The translations under genes and the position numbers were made by a program. Positions 1 through 11,779 of a stretch of 64,000 nt of DNA are shown here, one piece after another. The stretch is taken from positions 2,554,001-2,618,000 of the forward strand of contig NC_134138.1 of assembly GCF_033958435.1 (NCBI RefSeq), given 5' to 3'. The notes beneath the pieces are model-generated. The model saw nothing but the letters and a program-made list of their open reading frames with translations, did not search any database and was not told the DNA's origin. Every line of letters begins with the position of its first letter. Within the stretch, counting starts at the first letter, position 1. Source of the DNA: Carettochelys insculpta. Lineage: Eukaryota > Chordata > Testudines > Carettochelyidae.

Positions 1-954
1 GGAGTAGAACTAAGGTGCACAGATATCCATCGATGAGCGTAATTAACCATTAAAACAACTTAACTAGGGATGTCAACTTTACATCAGGATTTGTTCTTTC
101 TAAAAGTTATGTCCTTAACTGTAACGTAAGGTACGGGCTTGGTTTAGGAATCACTTGGTGAATTCTATTGCCCGTGTTCTACAGGGGGTCAAAGTAGAAT
201 CTATGCTACTTTGTTTTAATGCCATAAAAATCTATGGAAGGTAAGCCAACACCGGGCCTTCTGCGTCAGCCAGTTTCTTGTGTTTTATTCAGATTGTGGA
301 TGTCTTGTCTCGTTTCATGTCTGAAGTGCTTACTGACCACAGGTCATGCATTTGTTCAGTATGAGGTCGTTGTTAGGCGTTCGGTTTTTTTGGGAGACTT
401 ACTAGCAGGTGACTCATTCTAAATTGCTTGTTGCTTGTGAGAATTAATAGGGAAGTTTTATCAAACATGAGCAGTTTTCTTTGTAAATTGGTTTCCAACT
501 CATCTGTTGAAGTGGAAATGATGCGACTTACATGTCCAGATCTGGAGAAAAGTTCTGACAAAGGATACAGATGGCAGATCTGTCCTTAACTGGTGGTTAG
601 GTTTAGTGTGTGGGTGCAAGTGGAAGCTGCTTGAGTTCATATGGATCAGACTACATGATCTATTTGGTCTCATCACTCCTTAATTTCTAACTTGTTGGTG
701 TTACCTGTGAGACCTCCTTGACTCAGCTTCTCTAGAACACCTTTCCACCACTTCTCTGGGATCCAGTAAACTCAGTTTGACTCCAGACTTCATCACTCAG
801 GTTTCTTTATTTAGCATGCAGCAAAGAAATGCTGAGTTGATCAGATTCAAACATAGAAGGTGAGTATAGGGCATATCACATGTCCAAGATTAAACAGAAA
901 ACCTCTGTCTTTATGTGCGTGTGTACACTGCATCAGATGTTTTTGGATGGCTTG

Positions 955-2164
955 GTTACTTTGCATGAACCACCCTTTTGTTCAGTAAGCTCTGTCCAGG
1001 CATTGTCCACACACAACGTAGTGGTTGCCTCATCTCTACATTCCAGAACATAGTGGATGATTTTGCTGTGATGGGGTTCCCTAATAGTGGCAGGGTGATC
1101 GGTGGAATGCACATCCTTATATTAGCACCAGACCAACTTGCCACAAATTACATAAACCGCAAGGGATACTTCTACATGGTTCTGCAGGCGTTGATGGATC
1201 ACAAGGACCATTTCACCAACATCAGTGGAGGATGGTCAGGAAAGGTGTGTAACACATACATCTGTAGGAACTCTGGTCTGTTCAGAAAGCTGCAGAATGG
1301 AACTTTCTTCCCAGACCAGAAACTCACCATTGGAGGTGCCAATAGTGATCCTGGGAGATGCAACTTATCCCTCGCTCCCTTGGCTCTTGAGAGGAACCTG
1401 AATCACAGTTAAGGAGCTTTTCAGCTACAGGCTGAGCAAGTGCAGAATGGTAGTGGAATGTGCATTTGTGATGGGGTTCAGGGGTCCCCCTGCACTGCAC
1501 CCCGTCCGCTGGCAGGAGAGACTCTCACTCAGCAGGTACAACAGCAGGTTTATTAGGCAACAGATGTCCAGTTTCTCACAGAAGCAACAGCATAGCAGCC
1601 AGAGACAGTCCTTCCAACCTGTCCTGGGGAGAAGACCCCGAGGGGTGCCCCTCTGGGGTGTAGCTTCCCCCTCCTCAGGCTGGCTGCCTTCCAGCTCTCC
1701 CTTTTCCTAGCCTCTAACTGCCGCCCCCCGATTCAAAACCCCAGCTCAGCTCCTCCCTGCTCTTTGTTCAGGCAGAGGTGTCACCTGCCAGTTGTAGCCC
1801 CAGGGTCATCCTTAGCCACTGGGAGCTGCTGCTTGCCTCAGACATCCAGCCTGACTCACACATGCACTCCCCCCACTCCATTACATCATTTCACTATTTA
1901 GAAGCCAGGTTCAGGAGCCTCGTGATGGGGTTAGACCTCAGCAAAAGCAACATTCCCTGTGTAGTGGTAGCCTGCTGTGTGCTCCATAACTTATGTGAGA
2001 ACAAGGGGGAAAATTTGACCCTCCAGCTTGGCATGAAGGCAGATCACCTGGCCACTAATTGTGAGCAGCGAAACGCCAGGGCAATAAGGAGAACACAGCA
2101 TAGGGCGCTGCCAATCAAGGAGGCTTTGAAAAACATTTTTATGAATGACCAGACATCAATATAA
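955..2164 (+). mobile_element. Harbinger-type DNA transposon relic, transposase fragments
   Basis: Broken pieces of a PIF/Harbinger (DDE) transposase. Around 978-1412 the translation contains VMGFPNSGRVIGGMHI, where transposases of this family have a GVIDGTHI-like motif with the first catalytic Asp; here that Asp is Gly. It continues with YINRKGYFYMVLQALMDH and GWSGKV. The C-terminal part resumes after an inserted solo LTR at about 1891 with YLEARFRSL, then VVVACCVLHNLCENKGE, and ends at 2164. The family would use this enzyme to cut and paste its own DNA; frameshifts, the lost Asp and the insertion make it inactive. Terminal repeats were not identified. Confidence in the family is good, in the ends poor. 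Confidence 0.8.
1467..1885 (-). mobile_element. Solo LTR, family B copy 1 (inside Harbinger relic)
   Basis: A 419-bp block starting TGTGATGG and ending CCATTACA, flanked by a near-matching 5-bp duplication (GCATT at 1462-1466, TCATT at 1886-1890). A second copy lies at 39121-39537. The TG...CA ends, 5-bp duplication and an AATAAA on the - strand (within TTTATTAG near 1551) fit a retrotransposon or retrovirus-like solo LTR in reverse orientation. The short inverted ends also allow a MITE. It splits the transposase frame exactly at its ECAF motif, so it is younger than the Harbinger copy. Confidence 0.7.
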
Positions 2165-2383
2165 AAGTCATGTCTGTTGCTGTAAAGGAGGTGCCCCCAG
2201 TATGATGTGTGCTGTCCTGCGATAACACCCTGCCCCATGCAACGCAAGCAGTAAAGATACTTTTTGAGAGTGTAATCATTTTCATTTCAGGGAAAAAACA
2301 TAACACATAGTAAAGGAGTTCATGACAGTGGCTTTGAAGGTGGGTAAACAAGGACAAGAGGTGTTTTGTCATCACAGGTGGGA

Positions 2384-2818
2384 AGGGGTCTGCAACTAAA
2401 ATAGTGAGAAGAGACATTTTTTCAAATTCAGTTAGGAAATTAATACTTGAGCCACAATGCATGTGAATATGAGACGGTCCTTAACACATAATGTCAAACC
2501 ATACTTTTTGTAACCCCTATTTTAAGAACAGTGCACACACAATGAATTGTCAGAAAGTTTACTTTCACCCCCTGTCCCCAGGTCCCAAAAACACCCTGTC
2601 CCCCTTTCAGCCCCAGATGCCCCCTCCCAAGTCCTTAGGCTTAAACCAGCTCAGTCTCAGACCTGCCCCTCCATCCCCAGTATTAACCCCTCTTAGCCCC
2701 AAACCCAGGCTCAACCTGCCTCAACTCTCACGTTCCTCCAGCTGCGCGCTTGTGCTGCTGCTGCTCCTTCCTTTCTCCTCCTCAGCAGGGGCTGTGTGGC
2801 TCCAGCAGGGACAGGCTC
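2384..2818 (+). mobile_element. hAT-like element fragment
   Basis: It starts with an AGGGGTCTGCAACTAAA terminal-repeat-like sequence, then AT-rich sequence related to 49830-49970 (shared runs around GACGGTCCTTAA / GACAGTCCTTAA and CTTTTTGTAACCCC), followed by a C-rich tract. The right part is cut by a CR1 at about 2819; the far end was not found on the other side. Confidence 0.5.
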
Positions 2819-4320
2819 ATAAGAACATAAGAACGGCCATACTGGGTCAGACCAAAGGTCCATCCAGCCCAGTAGCCTGTCTGCCGACAGTGGCCAGTGC
2901 CAGGTACCCCAGAGGGGGTGGACCGAAGACAATAATCAAGCGATTTGTCTCCTGCCATCCTTCTCAGCCTCTGACAATCAGAGGCCAGGGACACCATTCC
3001 TTCCCTTGGCTAATAGCCTTTTATGGACCTAACCTTCATGAATTTATCTAGCTCTTTCTTAAGTTCTGTTACAGTCCTAGCCTTCACAGCCTCCTCTGGC
3101 AAGGAGTTCCACAGGTTAACTATGTGCTGAGTGAAGAAGAACTTTTATTAGTTTTAAACCTGCTACCCATTAATTTCATTTGGTATTCTCTAGTTCTTGT
3201 ATTGTGGGCACAAGTAAATAACTTCTTCTTATTCACCCTGTCCACACCTGTCATCATTTTATATACCTCTATCATGTCCCCCCTCAGTCTCCTCTTTTCT
3301 AAACTGAGAAGTCCTAATCTTTTTAGCCTCTCCTCATACGGGATCTGTTCCAAACCCCTAATTATTTTAGTTGCCCTTTTCTGAACCTTTTCCAGTGCCA
3401 GGTTATCGTTTTTTAGGTGAGGAGACCACACCTGTATGCAGTATTTAAGATGTGGGCGTACCATAGATTTGTATAGGGGCAGAAAGATACTCCTTGTCTT
3501 ATTGTCTATCCCTTTTTTAATAATGCCTCACATCCTTTTTGCCTGCCTCTCCACACTGTGTGGATGTTTTCAAGGAGCTGTCCATGATAACTCCAAGATC
3601 TTTCCTGATTAGTTATAGCTAAATTAGCCCCCTGATTAGTTATAGCTAAAATAACCTATACTATGCTAAGTATAGTTGGGGTTATTTTTTCCAATGTGCA
3701 TGACCTTACACTTATGCACCTTAAATTTAATTTGCCATTTTGTTGCCCAGTCACTCAGTTTGGTGAGATGTTTTTGAAACTCTTCACAGTCTGCCTTTGT
3801 CTTGACTATCTTGAACTGTTTAGTGTCATCTGCAAACTTTGCCACCTCACTGCTCACCCCCTTCTCCAGACCATTTATGAATAAATTGAACAGGGTTGGT
3901 CCTAGGACTGACCCTGGGGGGACACCACTAGTTACCCCTCTCCATTTGGAAAATTTACCATTTATGCCTACCCTCTGTTTCCTGTCTTTTAACCAGGTCT
4001 CAGTCCATGAAAGGACCTTTCCTCTTATCCCACGACAACTTAATTTACATAAGAGCCTTTGATGAGGTACCTTGTCAGAGGCTTTCTAGAAATCTAAGTA
4101 TACTATATCCACTGGATCTCCCTGGTCTGCATGTTTAACCCCGCCAAAGAGCTCTAACAGATTAGTAAGACATGATTTCCCTCTGCAGAAACCATGTTGA
4201 CTTTTGCCCATCAAATTATGTTCTTCTAGGTGCCTGACAGTTTTATTCTTTTCTGTTGTTTCAACTAATTTGCCTGGAACTGATGTTAGACTTACCGGTC
4301 TGTAATTGCCAGGGTCACCT
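2819..4320 (-). mobile_element. CR1 LINE, 5'-truncated
   Basis: A CR1 non-LTR retrotransposon on the - strand. The characteristic 3' end is at 2819-2880 and reverse-transcriptase fragments lie upstream: about 4086-4320 (GNYRPVSLTSVPGK, then GKSQHGFCRGKSCL and DIVYLDF), 3666-3857 (EVAKFADDTK with the catalytic FADD) and 3120-3464 (MVRPHLKYCIQVWSPHL, EKVQKRATKIIRGL). The frame is broken several times. Truncation at GDPGNYRP leaves only the second half of ORF2. Confidence 0.93.
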
Positions 4321-4383
4321 ATAGAGCCCTCAGCCACCCCTCTCTCCTGCTCATTTTCCCCACCTGCAGTGTGGGTGATGCCC

Positions 4384-4497
4384 TGCCCTGCCATGCTGAA
4401 ATAATGGAACTAAATTCAATTGGTTTAATGGCCAGATCCCTCATGCTGGCCATTAAACCAATTAAATTTAATTGTGTTATTTCAGCCCGGCAGGGCA
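4384..4497. repeat. Large hairpin: 52-bp inverted arms, 10-nt loop
   Basis: Positions 4384-4435 are nearly the exact reverse complement of 4446-4497, with a 10-nt spacer and only a handful of mismatches, from TGCCCTGCC at the outer end to TTTAATGGCCAG at the inner end. No transposase lies near it. It may be a fold-back MITE or a template-switch product. Confidence 0.85.
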
Positions 4498-5240
4498 AGG
4501 AGCTGCAAATGACTCTTTAAAGAGGTGCAGGTAGGTGACTGTCAGAATTCCACTCTGAGAAGCATCCCTGGGAGTGGAATGCAAGGCTACCCTTGACACA
4601 CACAGCCCTCGTTCTGGGGCACTGGTGGGAGAAGGGTGTAAAACAGGCTGAGAAGGGCGTGTGATTCAACATGGACTTCCACAAGTTTCTGTGCTCCTCT
4701 GCCAGGCACCTCAAGAACAACGTGTGCTGCACCATCAGCTTCACCATCGCCTGGGTCTGGACTTCATGCTCTCTGAGCACTCTCCAGTTCTTCAGTGTGT
4801 TTCTCCTCCAGGCATTTAACTGTGTCTTGTCTGTGCAGGCTGCTTGCATGTGCTCTGGCAATGTATCTTCCGATGTTCATTTTCTCCAGATCTGTACTGG
4901 TCTAACAGTTGGGGGTGGGGGAAGCAGTGTTCAAAGAGCTTGCTGTTCAGCATATGTTGACAAAATGTAAGTAAAAGCCAGACATTAGGGCGATGCATTA
5001 GTGTAAATGAGAAGTTTCACAACACACACAGAAATTTCATGTGAGAGCCTCTGTGATAAACAATAAGGATGTGTTACGTACAAGGACAAACTTTGTTTTT
5101 TTAGCATCCTCTGTGCACCCTGTACTTAACAGATCATAAGACTCTTGCTTGACTCTGTTCATTTCCAGTTATGGTAAGGCACACATTGGGACATGCTTTT
5201 GAGATGGTGAGTCTGCAGTTGTGCACATTGCAAGCACGAG

Positions 5241-5290
5241 GAGGGCGTGGTGTCTTTTGGGGCAGGAGGGCGTGGTGTCTTTTGGGGCAG
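5241..5290. repeat. Perfect 25-bp tandem duplication
   Basis: The 25-bp unit beginning GAGGGCGTGGTG occurs twice in direct succession (5241-5265 and 5266-5290) without mismatch. Confidence 0.9.
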
Positions 5291-5812
5291 TGGCAGTCAT
5301 GGTCACCGTGTGGTATTCCTCCCCACTTTGCTGGGGCATTGAGAGATTCGCATTCCCCCAGGAGCCCAGGGAAATGGGTGAGGGTAGGCATGGCAGTGCA
5401 TTTTGCACTATTGGGGCTGTGTGGCTGTCACGGTCACCCCGTGCTTCTCCTTCCTGCTTTGCCGGGACAATGGAAGTTTCCCCTTCCCCCAGCACCCCCG
5501 GAAAGGGGAGGAAGGAAATTGATCCTCCAGGCATGTTGGAGCAGCTTGTGCTAGCATAGCTTAATGCTCCTTCCCTTGTTTCCTGTGGAGCTGATAGTGG
5601 TGGCTAGAGTGGTCACATTGGAGTACTGTGGAGACCTCCAGGAGGTTAAGAAGGTTGAATTTCACAATGTTCCAACTGCAGTACCCTAAAATTGAACATG
5701 CATGGTCGATCTTTGACATTGCTTCTCGGGAGAAGCAGGCGTATCAATGTGTACAGTAGGAGCCCTTAAAGTCAGTGGAACGCACCCTTTAGTGTGGACT
5801 GACTGCTTAGAA

Positions 5813-6061
5813 CAGTGGTGTCCAAAAGAAATTTCACAAGCACCACAGCCACCCGCCTCCCCCAGAGATGGCACCAGAGCCGTGCCAGGCAGCGGGTCGC
5901 AGGAGCCCACAGCTCGGAGCTGCCTCCATCGCCAATACCAGGCACTTGTCCCACCACGTGGTGGAGCACATGTACAGAGCTGGCGAAGGGCTCTCCAGGC
6001 ATGTGGCTCCTCTTCGCCACATGACGGTGTCCCATTTGCCAAAGCACACTGGACAACACAG
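5813..6061 (+). mobile_element. Short non-autonomous hAT element
   Basis: A 249-bp element starting CAGTGGTGTCCA and ending TGGACAACACAG, flanked by the perfect 8-bp target duplication GCTTAGAA (5805-5812 and 6062-6069). Inverted ends of this type with an 8-bp duplication define hAT transposons. It has no coding sequence, so it would need transposase in trans. A related, inverted copy is at 14122-14454. Confidence 0.9.
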
Positions 6062-6177
6062 GCTTAGAAATTTGACCTAAGTCAATGAAGTTCAATCTAA
6101 CAGCCTAATGTAGGCCAGGCCTTACTTAGCACAAATGTTGTCTTCAAGCCTAATGATCTGTTTAATGCTGCTGCCCC

Positions 6178-6846
6178 TTTATAAAACTATGGTACGCCCA
6201 CATCTTGAATACTGCGTACAGGTGTGGTCTCCTCACCTCAAATAAGATATTTTGGCATTAGAAAAGGTTCAGAAAAGGGTAACTAAAACTATTAGGGGCT
6301 TGCACCGGGTCCCCTATGAGGAGAGGTTAAGGAGACTGAGACTTTGCAGTTTAGAAAAGAGGAGACTGAGGTGGGAGATGATAGAGGTATATAAAATCAT
6401 GAGTGGTGTGGAGAGGTTGATAAAGAAAAGTTACTTACTTGTTCGTATAATGTAAGAACTAGAGGACATCAAATGAGATTAATGGGGAGCAGGTTTAAAA
6501 CTAGTCAGGGTTCTTTTTCACACAGCACACAGTCAACTTGTGGAACTCCTTGCCAGAGGAGGCTGTGAAGGCTAGGACTAAATGGCAGTTCAAGGAAGAG
6601 CTAGATACATTCATGGAGGTTAGGTCCATAAAAGGCTATTAGCCAGGGGGGAGGAATGGTGTCCCTGGCCCTTTGTCAGAGGCTGGAAATGGATGGCGAG
6701 AGACAAGTTGCTTGATCATTGTCTTTGGTGCCCCCCCCGCCCCCGGTGCACCTGGCACTGACCAGCTGTCAGCAGCTGGGATGCTGAGCTAGATGGACCT
6801 TTGGTCTGACCCACTAATGGCCATTATGATGATGTTCTGTTCTTCG
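6178..6846 (+). mobile_element. CR1 LINE, 3' part
   Basis: CR1 in + orientation, truncated just before the ATGGTACGCCCACATCTTGA region. The reading frame (6252-6455) shows ALEKVQKRVTKTIRGL and EKRRLRWEMIEVYKIMSG, the conserved C-terminal part of ORF2, with a frameshift afterwards. The 3' UTR ends near 6840 with the GGTCTGACCCA...TTCTGTTCTT signature. Confidence 0.92.
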
Positions 6847-7964
6847 ATAAAGAGGACCCCCCCATATGCTAATTACATGACTGTGAACCCTGCAATGGTT
6901 TCAGAACTCCTTGTGAGAACACCTAGGAACAAAAAGTTTCAAAAATATTCCCAGTCTACAAGAGTCTGTTTTCCTTAAAACTAAATCCCTTGGCACTGAA
7001 AATCTCTGCCAGGGTTCTGAGGCGGGGTGGTGTGTCCCTCTTTTACATATTGGGGTCCAAAATGGAGGGAAGGAGCGTTTCTGGTTTCCAACCGTGCTGG
7101 AGTCTACACAGTTGGGCTTGGTGGCTCTGTAGATTAAGTTCTTTTGTGCGTCTTCAAGTAAGAACTGTGGAAAACTTTTCCATTTCTAGCCTACACATCA
7201 GATATGCGCTGGGTAGTGATTCCTGTGTTCTGGATTTGAAATGCTTGCTCCAGAAGGTGGGGGCTTAGAGAGGTGCCTTTTTAACCATTTCATGCCTTCA
7301 GGCTCTTCGTGATCCAAAACCACTAAAGTTGGATTGAATCCTAATATTTTTTTTATTTCAGGAGGAAGCATTTTCACCTGTTTTTACCATACAGTGATTA
7401 AAAACACCCCCACACACCTGGGACAGGTGATCTAGTGTTGGTCTGTGCCAGCACTGCCTGCAGGGGAAGGGTGAGGCACTCGACCACCACGATCCGTGCA
7501 TTTATCACCTCCTAGTGTTTCTGAAGCTGAATGTGAAGACTGCACCGGTAGGAGCCCATGCACTAAATGTAGCTGCTTAACTTCTCTGCAACTGAGGCAG
7601 AAAAGCAAGGGTGTCCTCAGTGGACTCCACGGATCTGATCTGCACTGTGATTACATCCTTGCAGCCAGCCAGCCGTAGTGCCGTGTACATGAGTGCGCTG
7701 GCGTGGGCTGGCGTCAGGTGTCTAACTGCAGTGGAGACACACCCTCAGGGGGGCTTCCCAAACTTTTCGGCATCATGCCCCACTTTTGATTTTTGAGAAA
7801 CTGACGCCCCCCGCCAACCTCTTCTTTACCATCATCCAACCCCACTGTTAACAACAACTTCAATTTGTGATTTAAAATAAACACAAACTTGATATAAAAA
7901 TGTTATTTAAAATTAAAAATAAGCACAAATAGTTTCTCTTGCACCCTTATGGGTGCCTGGTGCC

Positions 7965-8300
7965 ACCCTAGCTGGCCAGCTGCCTGAGCCCCGTGCCAGC
8001 TTCCAGAGTTGCCTGCACCAGCCACCTACCCATCCAAGTCCTGTGCTGCCAGAGCTGCCCACCTTAGTCAACTGAGCCCTGTGCTTCTGGGGCCAGCCGC
8101 CCATCAGCCACCCGAGCTGCACTGCCAGGGCCAGCTGGCCACCCACCAACCACTCGCATTCTGCACTGCTGGGGCCAGCTGCCCTCCCAAGCCACGGGCC
8201 AGCTGCCTGAGCCCCCACACTGCCAGGGCCAGCCTCCCACCTGCCAGCCTGAGCCCTGGGCTGCTAGGGCCAGCTGCCCAAGCTGTGAGGTGCCTGCCTG
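7965..8300. repeat. GC-rich minisatellite
   Basis: Degenerate tandem units of roughly 30-45 bp built on GAGCCC, CTGC and GGGCCAGCTGCC. They give long but meaningless proline- and glycine-rich open frames on both strands. Confidence 0.7.
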
Positions 8301-8400
8301 AGCCCCTCCCCTCCCCCAAAGCCAGGCACCAACAGTCCCCCATCGAAACCCCTTCTCCCCTCAACAGCCACACACTCACCTTTGCAGGAGACAGCTAGCT

Positions 8401-9662
8401 TGTTAGCCGATGGCCAAGGATGTTTGGTGAGGTGCCAGCTATGCCCGTTTTATACCATCCGTGACTTTAACCGCTAGGACGCACTGTCCCTTCGCGGCGG
8501 GCAGCCCGGGCTAGGCTGACGGATGCCCCAAGGTCCTAACCACCCGTGACTTTAACTGCTAGAGCTCAGAGCTCCTTCGCAGTGGGCAGTCAACACTGAC
8601 TGACAGGTGCCCCAATGGCAGCACTAAGAGCCTTTCCACACCCGTGACTTTAACTGCTAGAGCTCAGAGCTCCTTCGCAGTGGGCAGTCAGGATTGACTG
8701 ACAGGCGCCCCAAGAGTTTGCCCCGTGGAGGCGGCACAACTCAACGCTAGGCTCTTAGTACTCTCACCTAATGGCCAGGCTTTATAGCCAAAACGGCTGA
8801 GGTTCTTTAATTGTGTTGGCTGCTTTACAGTAAACCAGAGAAACAAGTTAGGCTTATGCACAAATGGTTACCAAAAATTTATTAAACTAGATTCTAATCA
8901 TGTGGTTACAAAATTGCTAGTGCCTACTTATTTAAATGTATAGATGTTACACACACAAACAAGTTACAAAGCTGAAGCCACAATCCCAAAGAAAGACAAC
9001 AAAGTATAGAGCTCTATTTCAAAATATGTGTACACTAAAGATAGGAGATCAGGTGTGGATGCTTCTTACCCTCCTTGCATCTCTCGATTCCAGCGGTGCC
9101 AAGCCAGGATCGGTCACTCAATTCCACGGAAAGACGAATAAGGGACAAGGCTCAGGGACCCTCTTAGCTGCAGAAGCCTTGGGAGGCTGTCACTTATCTG
9201 ACCAGCAGATAGTGAAAAGCACTCAAAAATCATGGTGCTGTAGGTCCCATACTTATACCTCTGTAATCCTTTATTCTCTTTCTCCTTTCTTATGCCAAAT
9301 TGGGGCTGGTCTGTCTGGGTGACGCCAGCTCTCGCAAGAGTAGTTTACACTTGCAAGGGAGAGAAACAATAAGTTTCGACTACTGGACATTCTTTTATTA
9401 GGGTAAATATTTTCCCACCTAGGATGTGGGTGTGTGTGCATCACGTTATTTAGTAGGGGCTAAGAGCCATGTCTGTCACAGCTTCTCTGTCTGCTGTGAG
9501 CCTAATCGTTGTATATGTTCCCAGAGGCACATTGCAGCAGCACACCTGTGCTTCTCACAGCTTCAAAGGCTGTGCTGGAATTTATGTTAAGTGCCCTGTT
9601 GTTTTGGCTCCCTTGTGTTCCCAGCAATGCTGGTCTGAGAGGGGGCTGGCTGTCTGGCTACA
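8401..9662 (-). mobile_element. Solo LTR, family A copy 1
   Basis: A 1,262-bp TG...CA block flanked by the perfect 5-bp target duplication TAGCT (8396-8400 and 9663-9667). A near-identical copy with a different 5-bp duplication is at 17599-18863, so both are independent insertions. The - strand carries AATAAA at 8878-8883, so the LTR reads in reverse. Three tandem units beginning CCGTGACTTTAAC start at 8459, 8544 and 8642. No internal retroviral or Gypsy genes flank it: it is a solo LTR left by LTR-LTR recombination. A 5-bp duplication is compatible with Gypsy or some endogenous retrovirus lineages. Confidence 0.9.
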
Positions 9663-10311
9663 TAGCTCCACATGGAACTTGGCCAGCTGCGTGCTTTTTA
9701 TAGCGGGTGTGCCAGGTCGCCCACGTTGAATGGCAGGGGCTGAGAGCTGGAAGCAAAGGCCAGCTCTTTCTTGGGGTAGGGGGAACTAAGGGGATGGGGG
9801 CCTGGCTTGTGTCAGGGCCCCCCCTTGAATTTCTTCATGCCCCCCCAGTTTGGGAAACCATACCCTAAGGACTTCAGCAATGCGTGATTTGAAGTGGCAG
9901 ACACTCAATACTACAGTGCTGGAGAGCAGCATAACACTGTTTGGATTTCACACTGTGAACTCCTCCCAGGTATCACTTGGAAATGCAGTCCTATGTCCTT
10001 TATGTCCAGCTGAGAGTACAGACCCCCATGTGGATCTTATTGATGGAGGACATGGGTGGTCATTTCAAAGCTGCTCTACGCAACAGGGGTCCCAGGTTCG
10101 CATGGCTCAAAGTGAAAAGTAATCTGATATGAAATAAAGCTAGTTCCATTGCGTTCTGTCTTCGTACTATTTTTAGCATGCTTCCGTTGTAGTTGCCAAT
10201 CTTTTCCAATAACTTTCTGAGTACGTCTCCATCTTAATTTCTCTTCCTAAGATGTACAAAGTTTATCTTGTGTGGAACTTCTTAGTATGTGGGGGGAACA
10301 GTATTTTATTG

Positions 10312-10398
10312 CCAAAAATGAGTCCTGTGGTACCTTACAGACTAACAGACATTTTGAAGCATAAGCTTTCCTGGGCAAAGACTCATCTTGTCAGATGC
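10312..10398 (-). mobile_element. Short Penelope-end unit
   Basis: An 87-bp insertion flanked by the 9-bp duplication ATTTTATTG (10303-10311 and 10399-10407). It matches the terminal unit of the Penelope element at 27 kb (ACAGACTAACAGACATTTTG, GCATAAGCTTTC). The ribozyme-like core on the - strand is decayed (CTGACAA and GGAAAGC). Confidence 0.8.
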
Positions 10399-11779
10399 AT
10401 TTTATTGTGTTTTATTGAGTTTTATTGTGTGATCTTTGTAAGTTTCAATATGTTCTTTCTTCTTTTGATCTAGTGACTATTTGCATATCTTACATCTTCT
10501 GAAGAACTATCTAATCAATACTTAGAATTGCTAAGTTTTTATAAAAGATTTACACTTCAACTGTTTGGGCTTAAAGGTGGTTATGATTTTTTTTAATGTA
10601 GGCCAGCTGCTTGTGTGTATTGCAGATCTCATCTGTGTGCTTGTTTTGGCAAATTCATGTAGAAAAAACTACTTCTTCAGAAACACGGCATGTATGGGAA
10701 AATGAATTATAGCAGAGTCATTTGTCATTTAAAAAGTCTAGGTACTCAAGTTCACTTGCTGACTTGAATGGTCTGGAAACATCATGGGAGGAGTTTGGGA
10801 TAGGATTAATGATCCTTGTGTAGCTTAAGTTTGAATTTCCTGTTTTTCAGAGGTTTCTCTTTGGCCACTGAGGATTGTGAGGCATCATGGGGGAATCTTA
10901 GCTCTGTGTTAACGAAGTTTTAAGACATTTAGTTACTTTCTGGCTTGCATATCGACAGTGATGATGAAGTGGGAGCCAGAAAGAGCTGTTGGATTTTTGG
11001 ATCCCAGGTAATATGCATATAGCTAGCAATTACAAAAAGGAATTTTTACTTATAACTTCCAGACTATATCTGACCAATTTATATAACCACACTAAATTTT
11101 AATAGTTTCATGCAGTTTCAAATGACTGCCTTGATTTAATCAATTTCTCTTTTATTCAGATCAGGCTTGACTGCATGGTATCATTCGCAAGTGGTAGTGC
11201 AGTTAAGTGTGTTTACTTATTTAGTTTTGCTTTTGTTGACATCTGTGACTTCATCACCTTGGGCTAATCTTAATGTAGTGACACACAGTACCATTCAGAG
11301 TGAAAAACAAAAATGGGCCAGTTGCTGTTACTTCACAGCTGCAAATAATTAAGAAAAGTGATCAAATTTTAATTTTTCAAATCAAAATCTAGGAAAAAGT
11401 TTCACTGCTCGTGTGTTTCATAAGATGGCTATTAATCTCTCATTCTGAAAGTCCAGTATTGAAAAGGTGTTTCTCGTAAACGAGCAAAAAGAAAACTGCA
11501 TTTCTGAAAGACCCTGATACAATAGTAGATGACCTAGATTCTAAAGAACAGCAGTCCTTCTCAAGCTAAAACTAGCCCAGTGTTAAAATAACCCTGCGCA
11601 CCAGAGCTTTCTGCCTTTTGTCACTTTCCCCATTAATGGTTGGGTGTTTTTTTGTGGAACACTCTTATGCCATGCAGAATATTTAGGTTTAGAATGTACA
11701 TTGTCAAATAACTTATGCTTGGAAGCACTCAACCAGATCTTCATCTGTAATGAGGACTGCATGCTAATCAAAGCAGGTG

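Larger units (their letters stand above)
7746..9867 (+). mobile_element. hAT-like element interrupted by a solo LTR
   Basis: The left end CAGGGGGGCTTCCCAAACTTTT and the right end (AGTTTGGGAAACC then CCCTA at 9867) are inverted relatives, typical of hAT termini. Without the 1.26-kb LTR the element would be about 0.86 kb and non-coding. Its left half contains a GC-rich minisatellite. An exact 8-bp target duplication is not visible, consistent with an older insertion. Confidence 0.7.

Noticed and set aside
4517..4861. - strand open frame of 114 codons with a basic N-terminal half
   Set aside because: It has some resemblance to helical DNA-binding proteins of DNA transposons, but no motif I can name and no neighbour of the same element. 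Not called as a gene.
7913..8398. Open frames of 90-130 codons
   Set aside because: Products of a GC-rich minisatellite translated in any frame; no conserved domain.
8936..9322. 128-codon open frame repeated at 18133-18444
   Set aside because: Repeated only because the whole LTR is repeated; the copy is shortened by a frameshift and has no retroviral motif. LTRs are non-coding.
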